Part shown: positions 34,798-43,607 of the stretch, piece after piece | Numbering within the stretch: the first letter of the stretch is position 1 | Layout of the letters: each line of letters begins with the position of its first letter | Assembly: GCF_020906275.1 (NCBI RefSeq) | Contig: NZ_CP086727.1 | Span: 558,001-622,000, forward strand | DNA from: Parasphingorhabdus litoris DSM 22379 | GTDB taxonomy: Bacteria > Pseudomonadota > Alphaproteobacteria > Sphingomonadales > Sphingomonadaceae | Length of the DNA: 64,000 nt | Direction: 5' to 3' | Program-made: the position numbers and the translations under genes | Notes under the pieces: generated by a model | The model's input: the letters and a program-made list of their open reading frames with translations, nothing else | What the model was told of the DNA's origin: nothing | Database searches by the model: none

Positions 34798-36795
34798 CTA
34801 GTCCAAGGTGACCTGAAACGTGAGGGCAAAGCCTTCTGCGGGTCCGAGGCTTGCGGCCGTTGCTGTCACGACCGATCCGCTGATCGACGCACCGAACGGA
34901 TCACTTTCGTCTGCACCGACATTGTCGTCATCTTCGGCGGTTGAAGCTGAACCACAGTTGCTACCGCTTTGCATGGATGCAGGCGTGTAGGTGAGGTTGC
35001 CGGGGATCGTATCGGTTGCGCTGATTGACGAAGCGGTGGCGCTACCGGCGTTGGAAATCAATATGCAATATTGAACCGTTGCGCCGGGGATGGATTTCGG
35101 ATTGGTGGTGCCGTTGACGGGATCGCTGATCACGCTGCTTATTTTGGTGACGCTCAGTGCCGTTTGTGGCGCACAAAAACTGATGTCATGGATCGCGATT
35201 GCCTGACCATCAGGAACCGGCGGTGCCGTAGTGTGGTTTCCGTAAATGATGGTGATTGTATCCACCGGCGAAAGGAAGGTAACAACAACATTACCGTCTC
35301 CCGATGTACCGCCAGATCCGGCATCTCCGATCGCGACATTGCCAACAACATAGTTTGCAACACCATTGGTTAAGGTTGGTGTGACCGTTGCGCCATTATA
35401 GCTACCGATGACCGTAAGTTTGTCGGCGAAATCATTAGCGGCAAAGTCGACATCAAAAACGGTAAATTGCATGCCCGGAACGGCGGTGGGCAGGGTCAAG
35501 ACGGTGGTCGCCGTCTGTGATTGATTGGCGAAATCCAGGAATTGATGCAGCGACAATTGCGTGCCAGCAAAGCCGCCATTATTGGCATTGCCCAAGCTGG
35601 GGCTTTGACCTCCGAATGCGGGATCATTCACAAAAACGCCAGGTGAACTGACCGACCAGTTGATCGTGCCGATTCCGGTGAGATTGTAGCTGTTGTTCAA
35701 AGAACCCGCGGTCCATGAGACCGTGTCCCAGTCAAACAGGATCTGGTTTGCAATCGAGCATATACTGCCGAGGTTGGGCGGCGTGCCAGCGACCCGAGTG
35801 CCCGAGACTGTGAGTGTGGCGTCATCATAATCATCTTCGCCGATGCTGCCGTTGTTAGGCGTTGAGTCAGGGTCGAGAGCGGATGATGCGATCACCTCTG
35901 CTGTGTTAATCACGCTGGCACCCGATGTCGCAGTAACGTTCGCGACGATGTTTAAAGTGCGAGTCTGGCCAATCGGGACCGAACCAACCGTCCATATGCC
36001 CGTGCCGCTGTTATAGCTTCCAAATCCTGATGCGCTTACAAAACTGACCCCGAGCGGCAAGATATCCTGTACCAAGACGCCTGTTGCATTCTCTGTCGAC
36101 CCGGCAGCGTTGGTGACAGAAATTGTGTAGGTGACGTTGGTTGCGTTGGCAGGCGTTGTATTGCTCACGGTCTTGTTGACCGACAAGTCCGCAAAATTGG
36201 CAGGCTGTTCGGTCAGATAGAGTTCAGCATGCTGAAAGGTACCATTGTCCTGGGTCGGGAATAGATCGCAAATCTCCAAACGCCAGGTGCCCAGGCTGTT
36301 TTCTCCGTTGAACGCGGACAGCGAATTATTGGGAATGAAGTCGTTTGCAAAAGGTGGCGGTGCGGTGGTCGAATGGTTTACGGTGTTGCCATCCGTATTC
36401 ACGGTTTGCGTTCCGCTGTCATTCAGACGGACGTTGAAATTATCGCCGCTGACGCTGTTTGTATCTCCGTTGACCAGCTGGACCGTTGTTCCGGCTGGCG
36501 ATTCCAGGGTCAGGCGAATATCACCACGCCAGCTATGGGTTGCAAAAACACCGAGATCGACGTCCGAAACGGTGAAGCTTGTGCCAACAGAGAAGTTTCT
36601 AACCAATGGTGCGGCACAAGTGGTCGCGCCATTAATTGTCCCATTCGTCGGATTAACAAAAGTGTTGACTGTTTGGGCTGTGGCCGTCCCCGAAAAGAGC
36701 GTGAAGACAGCAAAGCATAGCAGCACGCGCAATAAGTCTATCGCCCATGCTCTGCGGTGCAACCTTTCTGGCCCAAGGTCTAATCCAACATACAT
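34798..36795 (-). CDS. Secreted P-domain and DUF11 repeat protein
   Basis: 665 residues. A basic N-terminus and hydrophobic stretch (about 20-40, LLRVLLCFAVFTLFSGTATAQ) form a long signal peptide. A proprotein-convertase P-type domain (about 55-195, with DVDLGVFATHSWRGDIRLTL and SLGTWRLEICD) comes first. A DUF11 domain (about 198-330, DLSVNKTVSNTTPANATNVTYTISV), a unique central domain and a second DUF11-type domain at the C-terminus (about 565-665) follow. Rich in Asn, Thr and Ser. No sorting signal or anchor is seen. Possibly a surface or matrix protein; function unknown. No protease domain accompanies the P domain. Confidence 0.7.
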   Translation of the reverse strand: MYVGLDLGPERLHRRAWAIDLLRVLLCFAVFTLFSGTATAQTVNTFVNPTNGTINGATTCAAPLVRNFSVGTSFTVSDVDLGVFATHSWRGDIRLTLESPAGTTVQLVNGDTNSVSGDNFNVRLNDSGTQTVNTDGNTVNHSTTAPPPFANDFIPNNSLSAFNGENSLGTWRLEICDLFPTQDNGTFQHAELYLTEQPANFADLSVNKTVSNTTPANATNVTYTISVTNAAGSTENATGVLVQDILPLGVSFVSASGFGSYNSGTGIWTVGSVPIGQTRTLNIVANVTATSGASVINTAEVIASSALDPDSTPNNGSIGEDDYDDATLTVSGTRVAGTPPNLGSICSIANQILFDWDTVSWTAGSLNNSYNLTGIGTINWSVSSPGVFVNDPAFGGQSPSLGNANNGGFAGTQLSLHQFLDFANQSQTATTVLTLPTAVPGMQFTVFDVDFAANDFADKLTVIGSYNGATVTPTLTNGVANYVVGNVAIGDAGSGGTSGDGNVVVTFLSPVDTITIIYGNHTTAPPVPDGQAIAIHDISFCAPQTALSVTKISSVISDPVNGTTNPKSIPGATVQYCILISNAGSATASSISATDTIPGNLTYTPASMQSGSNCGSASTAEDDDNVGADESDPFGASISGSVVTATAASLGPAEGFALTFQVTLD

Positions 36796-36885
36796 GGCGT
36801 TGGTTTAGGCAAACATGCTGAATAATTGGTAAAAATATCATGTATTAAGAGCAGTTAACGAAATTTTACACCCAGGTGATGGAAA

Positions 36886-37644
36886 TCAATCCCAGTCACC
36901 GCGGCCTGCCATCCACAGGCTGATTGCCGCCACGGCCGCTGTATCAGCTCGCAATATTCGCGGACCCAGTGAAACTGGTACCGATTGGGGCAGGGCGCGG
37001 ATGGCTTCATTTTCCCTATCTGAAAAGCCGCCTTCTGGGCCGATCAAGAGGGCAGCTGGACCGGCATGGGCAACCAAAGCCTTGCGAAAGCTGCCCTCTC
37101 CGCTTTCATGCACACGTTCATCAGCGAAAAACAGATGCCGATCCGTTGGCCAGTTTTGGAGCATCTCGTCCAACTTGATCAATCCGTCCAGCGCGGGAAG
37201 GGCGGTTCGTTCGCATTGCTCAGCGGCTTCAATCATATGTACCCATATCTTGTCCGGTTTAACCTGCACATTCTGGGTTCGCTCGGTCTGCACCGGGACC
37301 ATTTTGGCGACACCCAATTCCGTGGCTTTCTCGGCAACCCAGTTGTAACGATCCTTTTTGATCGGAGCAGCAAGCAACCATAGGTCCGGCACAATTTCGC
37401 GTTCCCGCGTTTTGCCATCGATCAGCAATATGAGATCGCGTTTACCAAGCATGGTGACATGCGCCAGATATTCACCCGTTCGATTGTCGAAAAGCTTTAC
37501 GGGCTGACCTTCTTTTATTCGCATGACTTTCAGCAGATAATGCGCGTGGCCGCCGTCCAGCCTGATTTCCGCACCTTCGCTAAGCTCGGTATCGACATAG
37601 AGACGCGGGGCGCTGCGTGGTGGATAGGCGGGTGTGGCGGGCAT
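36886..37644 (-). CDS. rsmE: 16S rRNA (uracil-1498-N3)-methyltransferase
   Basis: 252 residues. N-terminal PUA-like domain (about 15-85, HAHYLLKVMRIKEGQPVKLF) and a C-terminal SPOUT knot with LLIGPEGGFSDRENEAI and LGPRILRADTAAVAAI, the S-adenosylmethionine-binding loops diagnostic of RsmE. Methylates the decoding region of 16S rRNA. It is divergent from ubiA with an interspersed repeat in the gap, and 90 bp upstream of the secreted P-domain protein gene. Confidence 0.95.
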   Translation of the reverse strand: MPATPAYPPRSAPRLYVDTELSEGAEIRLDGGHAHYLLKVMRIKEGQPVKLFDNRTGEYLAHVTMLGKRDLILLIDGKTREREIVPDLWLLAAPIKKDRYNWVAEKATELGVAKMVPVQTERTQNVQVKPDKIWVHMIEAAEQCERTALPALDGLIKLDEMLQNWPTDRHLFFADERVHESGEGSFRKALVAHAGPAALLIGPEGGFSDRENEAIRALPQSVPVSLGPRILRADTAAVAAISLWMAGRGDWD

Positions 37645-37673
37645 ATGGTTTTCTATACATATAACCAGAGCTT

Positions 37674-37750
37674 CGTCATGCTGAATTTATTTCAGCATCT
37701 GGCTATCGTTTTGTTTTTAAGCGAGATCCTGAATCAAGTTCAGGATGACG
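37674..37750. repeat. Interspersed inverted repeat, copy 1
   Basis: Two imperfect hairpins back to back: GTCATGCTGAATTTATTTCAGCATC on the left and GATCCTGAATCAAGTTCAGGATGAC on the right, so the whole 77 bp is itself an inverted repeat (GTCAT...ATGAC ends). A second copy lies at 41981-42057. This is the extragenic palindromic type that is abundant in sphingomonads and gives false proteins with LNLFQHL/LNQVQDD peptides. It fills the rsmE-ubiA gap. Confidence 0.85.
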
Positions 37751-37779
37751 AATTTTAACCGATGTTCTAAGGCCCAGAT

Positions 37780-38694
37780 ATGTCAACCCGACCGGAAATC
37801 GTTCCTGATACAGAATATCGCGGCTTTATGGGCCTACTGCCTGCTGCCGCACGTCCCTATGCGCTGCTTGCCCGTCTCGACCGCCCGATTGGCTGGTGGC
37901 TGCTCTTTTGGCCCTGCGCGTGGGGCGTGGCCCTGACAGGTGGTGCGGTGCAGCGTTGGGACTTGCTGCTCTGGTTGCTCTTGGGCTCGATTGCAATGCG
38001 CGGCGCAGGCTGTGTCTATAACGATATTGTTGATCGTGACCTCGACAAGCAGGTGGAACGCACCCGCTCACGGCCATTAGCCAGCGGCGTGGTATCATTG
38101 AAAGCGGCGTGGATATGGTTGAGTCTTTTGTGCCTGATCGGGCTTGTAACATGGTTTCAGCTAAATCTGGCGGCCAAGCTCGTGGCGCTGGGAAGCCTTG
38201 CCCTGGTGGCGGGCTATCCCTTTATGAAGCGGATTACGTGGTGGCCACAGGCCTGGCTTGGCATGGTTTTCTCATGGGGCGCGCTGGTTGGCTGGCTGGC
38301 GATAGAACCCGGTTTTTCATCGGCGATGCTGCTCCTCTACGCCGGGTCAATATTCTGGGTAATCGGTTTTGATACAGTCTATGCCCTGCAAGACCGCGAG
38401 GATGATGCGCTAGTCGGCATCCGTTCCAGCGCGCTCAGGCTCGGTGACAATGTCCGTTTCGGGGTGCTGGTTTTCTATCTGCTGGCACTGGCCAGTTGGG
38501 CAGGTGCATTCTGGACCGTGCGGCCGCAGGTTCTGGGTCTGGTCGCCCTGATCCCGCTGGCGCTGCATTTATTGTGGCAGGTCGGCACGCTGAACAGCAG
38601 CGATGGCGATGACGCCTTGGCCAAATTCCGGTCCAACCGTTTTGCCGGTTTCCTGATGTTTCTCGCCTGTCTGGTGCTCGGGCAGGCCGGATAG
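37780..38694 (+). CDS. ubiA: 4-hydroxybenzoate polyprenyltransferase
   Basis: 304 residues with about eight membrane helices. The first prenyl-diphosphate/magnesium motif NDIVDRDLDKQVERTRSRPL is at about residues 82-101; the second Asp-rich motif is DTVYALQDREDDALVG (about 198-213). RLDRPIGWWLLFWPCAWG at the N-terminus is typical of UbiA. Attaches the polyprenyl chain to 4-hydroxybenzoate in ubiquinone synthesis in the inner membrane. Stands alone between the repeat and the aldo/keto reductase operon. Confidence 0.95.
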   Translation: MSTRPEIVPDTEYRGFMGLLPAAARPYALLARLDRPIGWWLLFWPCAWGVALTGGAVQRWDLLLWLLLGSIAMRGAGCVYNDIVDRDLDKQVERTRSRPLASGVVSLKAAWIWLSLLCLIGLVTWFQLNLAAKLVALGSLALVAGYPFMKRITWWPQAWLGMVFSWGALVGWLAIEPGFSSAMLLLYAGSIFWVIGFDTVYALQDREDDALVGIRSSALRLGDNVRFGVLVFYLLALASWAGAFWTVRPQVLGLVALIPLALHLLWQVGTLNSSDGDDALAKFRSNRFAGFLMFLACLVLGQAG

Positions 38695-38798
38695 AACAAA
38701 TCTCTTTCCGGTTTAGTTACATTGCCTCTTGCAACCTATGTAGATTCTGGCATCTTTAACCGTATAGTTAAAACCTCAAATCATCCCGGAGAGCCTGA

Positions 38799-39818
38799 AT
38801 GAAACGACGCCGTCTTGGCAAGAGTGCCTTGCATGTTTCCGATATATGCATGGGCACGATGACTTTTGGCACGGGCGCTGATGAAGCCATGTCACACAAG
38901 ATCATGGATCAGTCGCTGGATGCCGGGATCAACTTTTTCGATACCGCCGAAATCTATCCCGTACCGCCCAAGCTTGAATATTCTGGCCGGACCGAAGAAA
39001 TTGTCGGCCGCTGGCTGAAAGATAAAGACCGCGATTCGATCATATTGGCGACCAAAGTGGCGGGGCCCAGCGGCGGCTGGTTCCAGGCTGCGGTGCGTCA
39101 GGGCAATACCGCATTGGATCGCCACAATATCGTCAAGGCGCTGGATGATAGTCTCAAGCGTCTGGGGACCGATTACATTGATCTATACCAAACCCATTGG
39201 CCGGATCATGGCACTGTCTATGACGAGACCATGGAAGTGCTCGACGATCAAATCCGCGCGGGAAAAATTCGGGCCATCGGCTGTTCCAATGAAACCAGCT
39301 GGGGCTTGATGAAATCGCTGGAGGCTTCCGAACGCCTCGGCGTCACCCGCTATTGCACGATCCAGAATAATTTCAGCATGAACAACCGCCGGTTCGAAGA
39401 TGAACTCGCGCAGGTCTGCAAGAAAGAAGGGGTGAGCCTGATCCCTTATTCGCCGCTCGCAGGCGGAGTGCTGTCCGGCAAGTATAATGATGGTGCAAAA
39501 CCGGAAGGTGCCCGTTTTTCCGCCTATCTCGCCATGGAAGGCAAGCGCCAGTTCAAAATGGCGCAGCGTTTCGTAAATGAAAAGAGCATTGCGTCGACCA
39601 AGCGGTTTATGGCGATTGCCGATGAAGCTGGCATCGCGCCGGTTACTCTCGCCACCGCCTGGTCCAAGCAGCATGATTTTGTGGCGTCCACGATCGTCGG
39701 TGCGACACATACAGACCAGCTGCCCGACATATTTGCCGCCAGCGAATTGGTGCTCAGCGACGATGTTATGAAGGCCGTCGATAAAGTAACCAAAGACATT
39801 CTCTATCCGATGGGCTGA
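38799..39818 (+). CDS. Aldo/keto reductase
   Basis: 339 residues starting MKRRRLGKSALHVSDICMG behind GGAGAG. AKR barrel with catalytic Asp/Tyr in NFFDTAEIYPVPP, Lys in ILATKVAG, His in LYQTHWPD and the cofactor region STIVGATHTDQL. The insert around PPKLEYSGRTEEIVGRWLKD places it near the Tas-type/potassium-channel-beta-like group. Reduces carbonyl compounds with NADPH. First gene of a three-gene operon (34- and 31-bp gaps) with a flavin oxidoreductase and a medium-chain dehydrogenase. Confidence 0.92.
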   Translation: MKRRRLGKSALHVSDICMGTMTFGTGADEAMSHKIMDQSLDAGINFFDTAEIYPVPPKLEYSGRTEEIVGRWLKDKDRDSIILATKVAGPSGGWFQAAVRQGNTALDRHNIVKALDDSLKRLGTDYIDLYQTHWPDHGTVYDETMEVLDDQIRAGKIRAIGCSNETSWGLMKSLEASERLGVTRYCTIQNNFSMNNRRFEDELAQVCKKEGVSLIPYSPLAGGVLSGKYNDGAKPEGARFSAYLAMEGKRQFKMAQRFVNEKSIASTKRFMAIADEAGIAPVTLATAWSKQHDFVASTIVGATHTDQLPDIFAASELVLSDDVMKAVDKVTKDILYPMG

Positions 39819-39852
39819 TCGGCCAAAATCCATCCAAAGAAAGTTTAAAATA

Positions 39853-40788
39853 ATGAACCGTTTTCTCGAACATACTGGCGCGAAATACCCGATTGTGCAG
39901 GCTCCGATGGGCTGGATCGCCCGTTCGCAACTCGCTTCTGCCGTCTGTAATGCCGGCGGTCTTGGCATTATCGAAACATCATCTGGCGAGACAGAAAATT
40001 GCATGGCGGAAATTGCCAAGATGAGCGACCTGACCGATGCGCCTTTTGGTGTGAACCTGCCGATTATGTTTCTAAAAGACCCGGCAATTCTCGACCATAT
40101 TTGCGGTTCGGGCGTGAAATTTGTGACGACGTCCGCTGGAAGTCCGGCCAAGTTTATTGGCCCGCTTAAAGAAGCTGGTATTACTGTTTATCACGCCGTT
40201 CCAACGGTTGATGCTGCGATGAAATGCGTGGAGGCCGGCATTGATGGCCTGGTGGTCGAAGGTGCAGAAGGTGGTGGTTTCAAAAATCCTGAAGAAGTCT
40301 CGACTTTGGTCCTATTGCAAGCCATTCGCCGCCAATCCGACATACCGATGGTCGCTGCTGGCGGTATCGCGGACGGCAAAGGCATGGCGGCGGCTTTTGC
40401 TCTGGGAGCGGAGGCGGTCCAGATGGGCACGCGTTTTGTGTCCAGCGCGGAAAGCCCGGTGCATCATAACTATAAACAAGCGATACTGGATGCCAAGGAA
40501 ACTGGCACTTATGTGCTGAACAAGAAAGCGACGCCCTGCATTCGCGCTTTGAAAACCGAGCGCACCGCAAAAATCTACGAAGACGGCCTGATGCCGCCCG
40601 ATACGTTCAAGGGCATATTGGACGTCTATTTTGGCGGCGATATGGAGGCCGCTGTTGGCCTGGCCGGACAATCATCCGGTTTGATTGACGAGGTAAAAAC
40701 TGCCAAACAGATTATCGACGAAACCGTGGAAGAGTTTTTCACTATTACCGAGCGTATGAGCGCCCTGAACGCATCCAAAAGTTTTTAG
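39853..40788 (+). CDS. NPD/nitronate monooxygenase-like flavin oxidoreductase
   Basis: 311 residues. TIM-barrel FMN protein with YPIVQAPMGWIARSQLASAVCNAGGLGII at the N-terminus, the GLVVEGAEGGGF phosphate-binding segment, and IPMVAAGGIADGKGMAAAFALGAEAVQMGTRF, all typical of the 2-nitropropane dioxygenase/nitronate monooxygenase family. In many genomes this branch works as an NAD(P)H-flavin or enoyl reductase-like enzyme, so the precise reaction is uncertain. Middle gene of the AKR-NPD-dehydrogenase operon. Confidence 0.9.
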   Translation: MNRFLEHTGAKYPIVQAPMGWIARSQLASAVCNAGGLGIIETSSGETENCMAEIAKMSDLTDAPFGVNLPIMFLKDPAILDHICGSGVKFVTTSAGSPAKFIGPLKEAGITVYHAVPTVDAAMKCVEAGIDGLVVEGAEGGGFKNPEEVSTLVLLQAIRRQSDIPMVAAGGIADGKGMAAAFALGAEAVQMGTRFVSSAESPVHHNYKQAILDAKETGTYVLNKKATPCIRALKTERTAKIYEDGLMPPDTFKGILDVYFGGDMEAAVGLAGQSSGLIDEVKTAKQIIDETVEEFFTITERMSALNASKSF

Positions 40789-40819
40789 ACCCAACCCTAA
40801 ATAAACAAGGAATTTCCAA

Positions 40820-41950
40820 ATGAGCATCGACAACGCAAAGCAACTATTCACCACGGTAACCGATGACGGCAAGCTGGTGCTCTCGGTCGAGCCCTATGAT
40901 GTGCCGGAGCCCAAGGATCATGAAGTGGTCGTGCAGATGGAGGCGGTGCCGATCAACCCATCTGACTTGGGACTGCTAACCGCCCCTGCGGATATGGATA
41001 CCGTGCGCAGCGAGGAAGTGGACGGGCACCCAGCTCTGGTCGCGGATATTGATCCCAAAATGATGCGTATCTTTGCCGGCCGCAAAGGCAAGAAGCTTGC
41101 GGCGGGCAATGAAGGCGCAGGTAAAGTGGTCGCGGCCGGTGCATCGGACGCCGCTCAGGCCTTGCTCGGCAAGACCGTTACGATTGTCGGCGGCGAAATG
41201 TATCGCACCCACCGCGTGATGCCAGCGATGATGTGTGTGCCGCTTCCAGAAGGCGCTCCCGCAAAAGAAGGCGCCAGCCTGTTCGTCAATCCGATGACGG
41301 CGCAGGGTTTCGTCAACACCATGCGTGCAGAAGGTCATGAAGCGTTGGTCCATACAGCCGCCGCTTCCAACCTCGGCCAGATGCTCGCCAAATTGTGCCT
41401 GAAGGAAAATATTCCTTTGGTTGCGATTGTGCGGAGCGATGAGCAAAAGAAAATCCTCACCGACATTGGACTGACCTATGTTCTGGATAGCTCCAAAGAT
41501 GACTTCATGCCTAACCTTGTCGATGCGCTCGCTGAGACCGGCGCGACATTGGGGTTTGATGCCATTGGCGGTGGCAAGATGGCCAACTATATCCTCACCG
41601 CAATGGAACAGGCCGCGGCGAAACGCGGCGCCGAATTCAGTGTCTATGGTTCAACCGTCAACAAGCAGGTTTATATCTATGGCCGTCTCGACACGGGCGA
41701 CACGATCCTGGGCGCGGGCTATGGCCTCTATTGGGGCGTCGGCGGCTGGCTGCTCACCCCGCATCTGGAAGAAGTTGGCATGGAGCGCATGATGGAAATG
41801 CGGATGTTCACCGTCGCCGAGCGCAATGGCATTTTCCACAGCGATTATTCGAGCGAAATCAGCCTGATGGACATGATCGATCCGGACATTGCCAAAGCCT
41901 ATGAGAAGAAGGCGACCAGTGAGAAGGTGCTGGTTAACCCATCGCTTTGA
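40820..41950 (+). CDS. Medium-chain alcohol dehydrogenase/quinone reductase-like protein
   Basis: 376 residues. N-terminal GroES-like domain (about 20-150, VPINPSDLGLL) lacks zinc-binding Cys/His clusters, so it looks zinc-independent. A Rossmann domain (about 170-310) follows, with LVHTAAASNLGQMLAKLCLKE and FDAIGGGKMANYIL. The inserted segments around DPKMMRIFAGRKGKKLAAGNEGAGKV are unusual for plain quinone reductases. NAD(P)H-dependent reduction of an enone or quinone is likely. Last gene of the operon; an interspersed repeat begins 30 bp after its stop. Confidence 0.85.
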   Translation: MSIDNAKQLFTTVTDDGKLVLSVEPYDVPEPKDHEVVVQMEAVPINPSDLGLLTAPADMDTVRSEEVDGHPALVADIDPKMMRIFAGRKGKKLAAGNEGAGKVVAAGASDAAQALLGKTVTIVGGEMYRTHRVMPAMMCVPLPEGAPAKEGASLFVNPMTAQGFVNTMRAEGHEALVHTAAASNLGQMLAKLCLKENIPLVAIVRSDEQKKILTDIGLTYVLDSSKDDFMPNLVDALAETGATLGFDAIGGGKMANYILTAMEQAAAKRGAEFSVYGSTVNKQVYIYGRLDTGDTILGAGYGLYWGVGGWLLTPHLEEVGMERMMEMRMFTVAERNGIFHSDYSSEISLMDMIDPDIAKAYEKKATSEKVLVNPSL

Positions 41951-41980
41951 TTGCGGCCGATCGTTTCTGATCTGTAATTC

Positions 41981-42057
41981 GTCATCCTGAACTTGTTTCA
42001 GGATCTCCTTAATCAAGCGCCTTGTCGTGGGAGATCCCGGATCAAGTCCGGGATGAC
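41981..42057. repeat. Interspersed inverted repeat, copy 2
   Basis: Left hairpin GTCATCCTGAACTTGTTTCAGGATC and right hairpin GATCCCGGATCAAGTCCGGGATGAC share the arrangement and length (77 bp) of the copy at 37674-37750, with GTCATCC/GGATGAC ends. It lies in the convergent gap between the dehydrogenase and the PNPOx-like gene, where it could also act as a bidirectional transcription block. Confidence 0.88.
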
Positions 42058-42064
42058 GGAGATG

Positions 42065-42691
42065 TTAGCCGCTTTGGCTTCCCAGTTTTTCCCGCAGTTC
42101 TTCATTCTCGGCCGTTAGGCGAGCGATCTCATCCTGCAGCGGCTTGGCAGCTAGATCGACCATATCTTTCGTAAAGCGCGGGACGATATGTTGTGGGCAA
42201 TTCCAGTCGTAGGATTCCAGCGTCAGGGTCATCAGTCGCTCTGGCTCGCCCGGATAATCGGTATCGATGATCCGTGTCGCCAGCTGCGGGTTGTCGTCCA
42301 GCTGATGGACGGCAAGATGCGCGAGCAACTTCAATCGTTTGCGCCGGGGATAGTCGACCATGAACAGGGCAACTCGGTCATCAGCCTGGACATTGCCCAG
42401 GCTGATATATTGCCGATTGCCGCGAAAATCGGCAAAGCCAAGCGTCTTGTCATCCAACACTTTCAGAAAGCCGGGCGGACCGCCGCGATGCTGGACATAG
42501 GGCCAGCCATTTTCTGAAACGCTGGCCATGTAGAAACTATCGCGAGCGGCAATGAAAGCGGCGGCGCGATCATCGAAATGATCGAAACGCCGGTCGCCAG
42601 GAAAATCTTCCCATTGTTCACGTGCGCCATTTTCCGCCTGGGCAGCGCGGACGCTGTCAGTGGTCAGCATGTCGAGAAATTTATAGCTCAT
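42065..42691 (-). CDS. Pyridoxamine 5'-phosphate oxidase-like flavin-binding protein
   Basis: 208 residues from ATG 42689-42691 (MSYKFLDMLTTDSVRAAQ). The split-barrel core (about 40-160) contains FYMASVSENGWPYVQHRGGPPGFLKVLDDKTLGFADFRGNRQYISLGN, typical of PNPOx-like FMN or F420 proteins. The C-terminal 30 residues (AKPLQDEIARLTAENEELREKL) form a short coiled coil, suggesting a dimer or partner contact. The reaction is unknown; members act as general flavin reductases or oxidases. Located 79 bp after the VOC pair on the same strand, so possibly also under SoxR control. Confidence 0.85.
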   Translation of the reverse strand: MSYKFLDMLTTDSVRAAQAENGAREQWEDFPGDRRFDHFDDRAAAFIAARDSFYMASVSENGWPYVQHRGGPPGFLKVLDDKTLGFADFRGNRQYISLGNVQADDRVALFMVDYPRRKRLKLLAHLAVHQLDDNPQLATRIIDTDYPGEPERLMTLTLESYDWNCPQHIVPRFTKDMVDLAAKPLQDEIARLTAENEELREKLGSQSG

Positions 42692-42770
42692 GATCAGTCT
42701 CCGCCGCCCGGTTCGGGCTCTTGTTGTCACAAGTTACAGCAAAAGACGGGCGGCGGACATGATCTATTCG

Positions 42771-43151
42771 TCAGCCATAATTGACAATCTCATATTCGAT
42801 CCCGTTCCAGTCGAAAAAGTAAAACCGCCGGCCCGGATCATAGTCGTCATGGCCAAATGGCTCGAGGCCAGCGGCCTTTACTTTATCCTCAACCGCATCG
42901 AGATCATCGACCGTCATCGCGACATGGTTTAGCGGCTCACCCTTGTTGAAATGCGGCTCTGCCTGCTTGATTTTGTCATTGGTGTAGAGCGCCAGATATT
43001 GATCATCGGTCCCGACATGGATCGTGTGGCCACCCAACATTGATGGCCCCTCCCACCGGATATGCCACCCAAAAAGGTCGCGCATCAGGTCGGCGGAGCG
43101 CTGCGGGTCGCTCACGGTCATGTTCACATGTTCCAGAGTTGCTATTGTCAT
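42771..43151 (-). CDS. VOC (glyoxalase/dioxygenase fold) protein, second of pair
   Basis: 126 residues beginning MTIATLEHVNMTVSDPQRSADLM. The vicinal-oxygen-chelate fold shows putative metal ligands His8, a mid-protein His (PLNHVAMTV) and the C-terminal Glu of GIEYEIVNYG. Its ATG overlaps the previous gene's stop by four bases, so the two are translated together. Substrate unknown. Placement downstream of a SoxR-type promoter suggests a role in response to redox-cycling or reactive electrophilic compounds. Confidence 0.87.
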   Translation of the reverse strand: MTIATLEHVNMTVSDPQRSADLMRDLFGWHIRWEGPSMLGGHTIHVGTDDQYLALYTNDKIKQAEPHFNKGEPLNHVAMTVDDLDAVEDKVKAAGLEPFGHDDYDPGRRFYFFDWNGIEYEIVNYG

Positions 43152-43549
43152 TTTTCATATCCTTTTCCTTGGTTGCTGTTTGAAATTCGCCATGGCGGGA
43201 AGCGGCGATTGTTGCCGCCGTAAAAGAGGCACAGCGCGTTGCCGGCCGGATCACGCAGTCGCGCCTCGCGCCAGCCCCAGCTTTGGTCTTTCGGTTGTGT
43301 GTCGAAGACTATACCCTTCGCTTCCAACGCCGCGACATCATCATCCAGCGTTTCGGTCTCGAAATAGACCATCATGGTTGGTTTGAAGGTTTGTTCCATT
43401 GCGTGAATGGAAAAAGTCTCTCCGCTATCCGTCTCGAAGCGCGCATAGTTGGGTGGGGCGTCGACAATCTGCACGAGTCCGAGTGTCTGATAAAATTGGA
43501 CAGAGGCGTCATAATCTAGACAGCCCACTGTCACTTGGTTCAGTTTCAT
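43148..43549 (-). CDS. VOC protein, first gene of SoxR-box operon
   Basis: 133 residues starting MKLNQVTVGCLDYDASVQFYQTLGL. The VOC fold is recognisable from DYDASVQFYQTLGLV and the second repeat VYFETETLDDDVAALEAKGI, ending LRDPAGNALCLFYGG. In the first motif His is replaced (QVTVG), so it may not bind metal as classical glyoxalases do, and could be a resistance/binding-type VOC protein. Its promoter carries a SoxR box in the standard overlapping position. Overlaps the next VOC gene by ATGA. Confidence 0.85.
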   Translation of the reverse strand: MKLNQVTVGCLDYDASVQFYQTLGLVQIVDAPPNYARFETDSGETFSIHAMEQTFKPTMMVYFETETLDDDVAALEAKGIVFDTQPKDQSWGWREARLRDPAGNALCLFYGGNNRRFPPWRISNSNQGKGYEK

Positions 43550-43607
43550 ATTCTATAACTTCCTTAAAAACGGTATTTTTCTTAGGGCTTTCCGTCCTCA
43601 CTTGCGA

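Noticed and set aside
37459..37758. Plus-strand frame ending in LNLFQHL...LNQVQDDEF
   Set aside because: The C-terminal part is the translation of the interspersed repeat and the rest is antisense to rsmE; a classic false gene.
39183..40151. 322-codon minus-strand frame spanning two plus-strand oxidoreductase genes
   Set aside because: It crosses the boundary of two well-supported genes and has no family features.
41651..42016. Minus-strand frame beginning with a KQVQDDE peptide
   Set aside because: Starts inside repeat copy 2 and runs antisense to the dehydrogenase gene.
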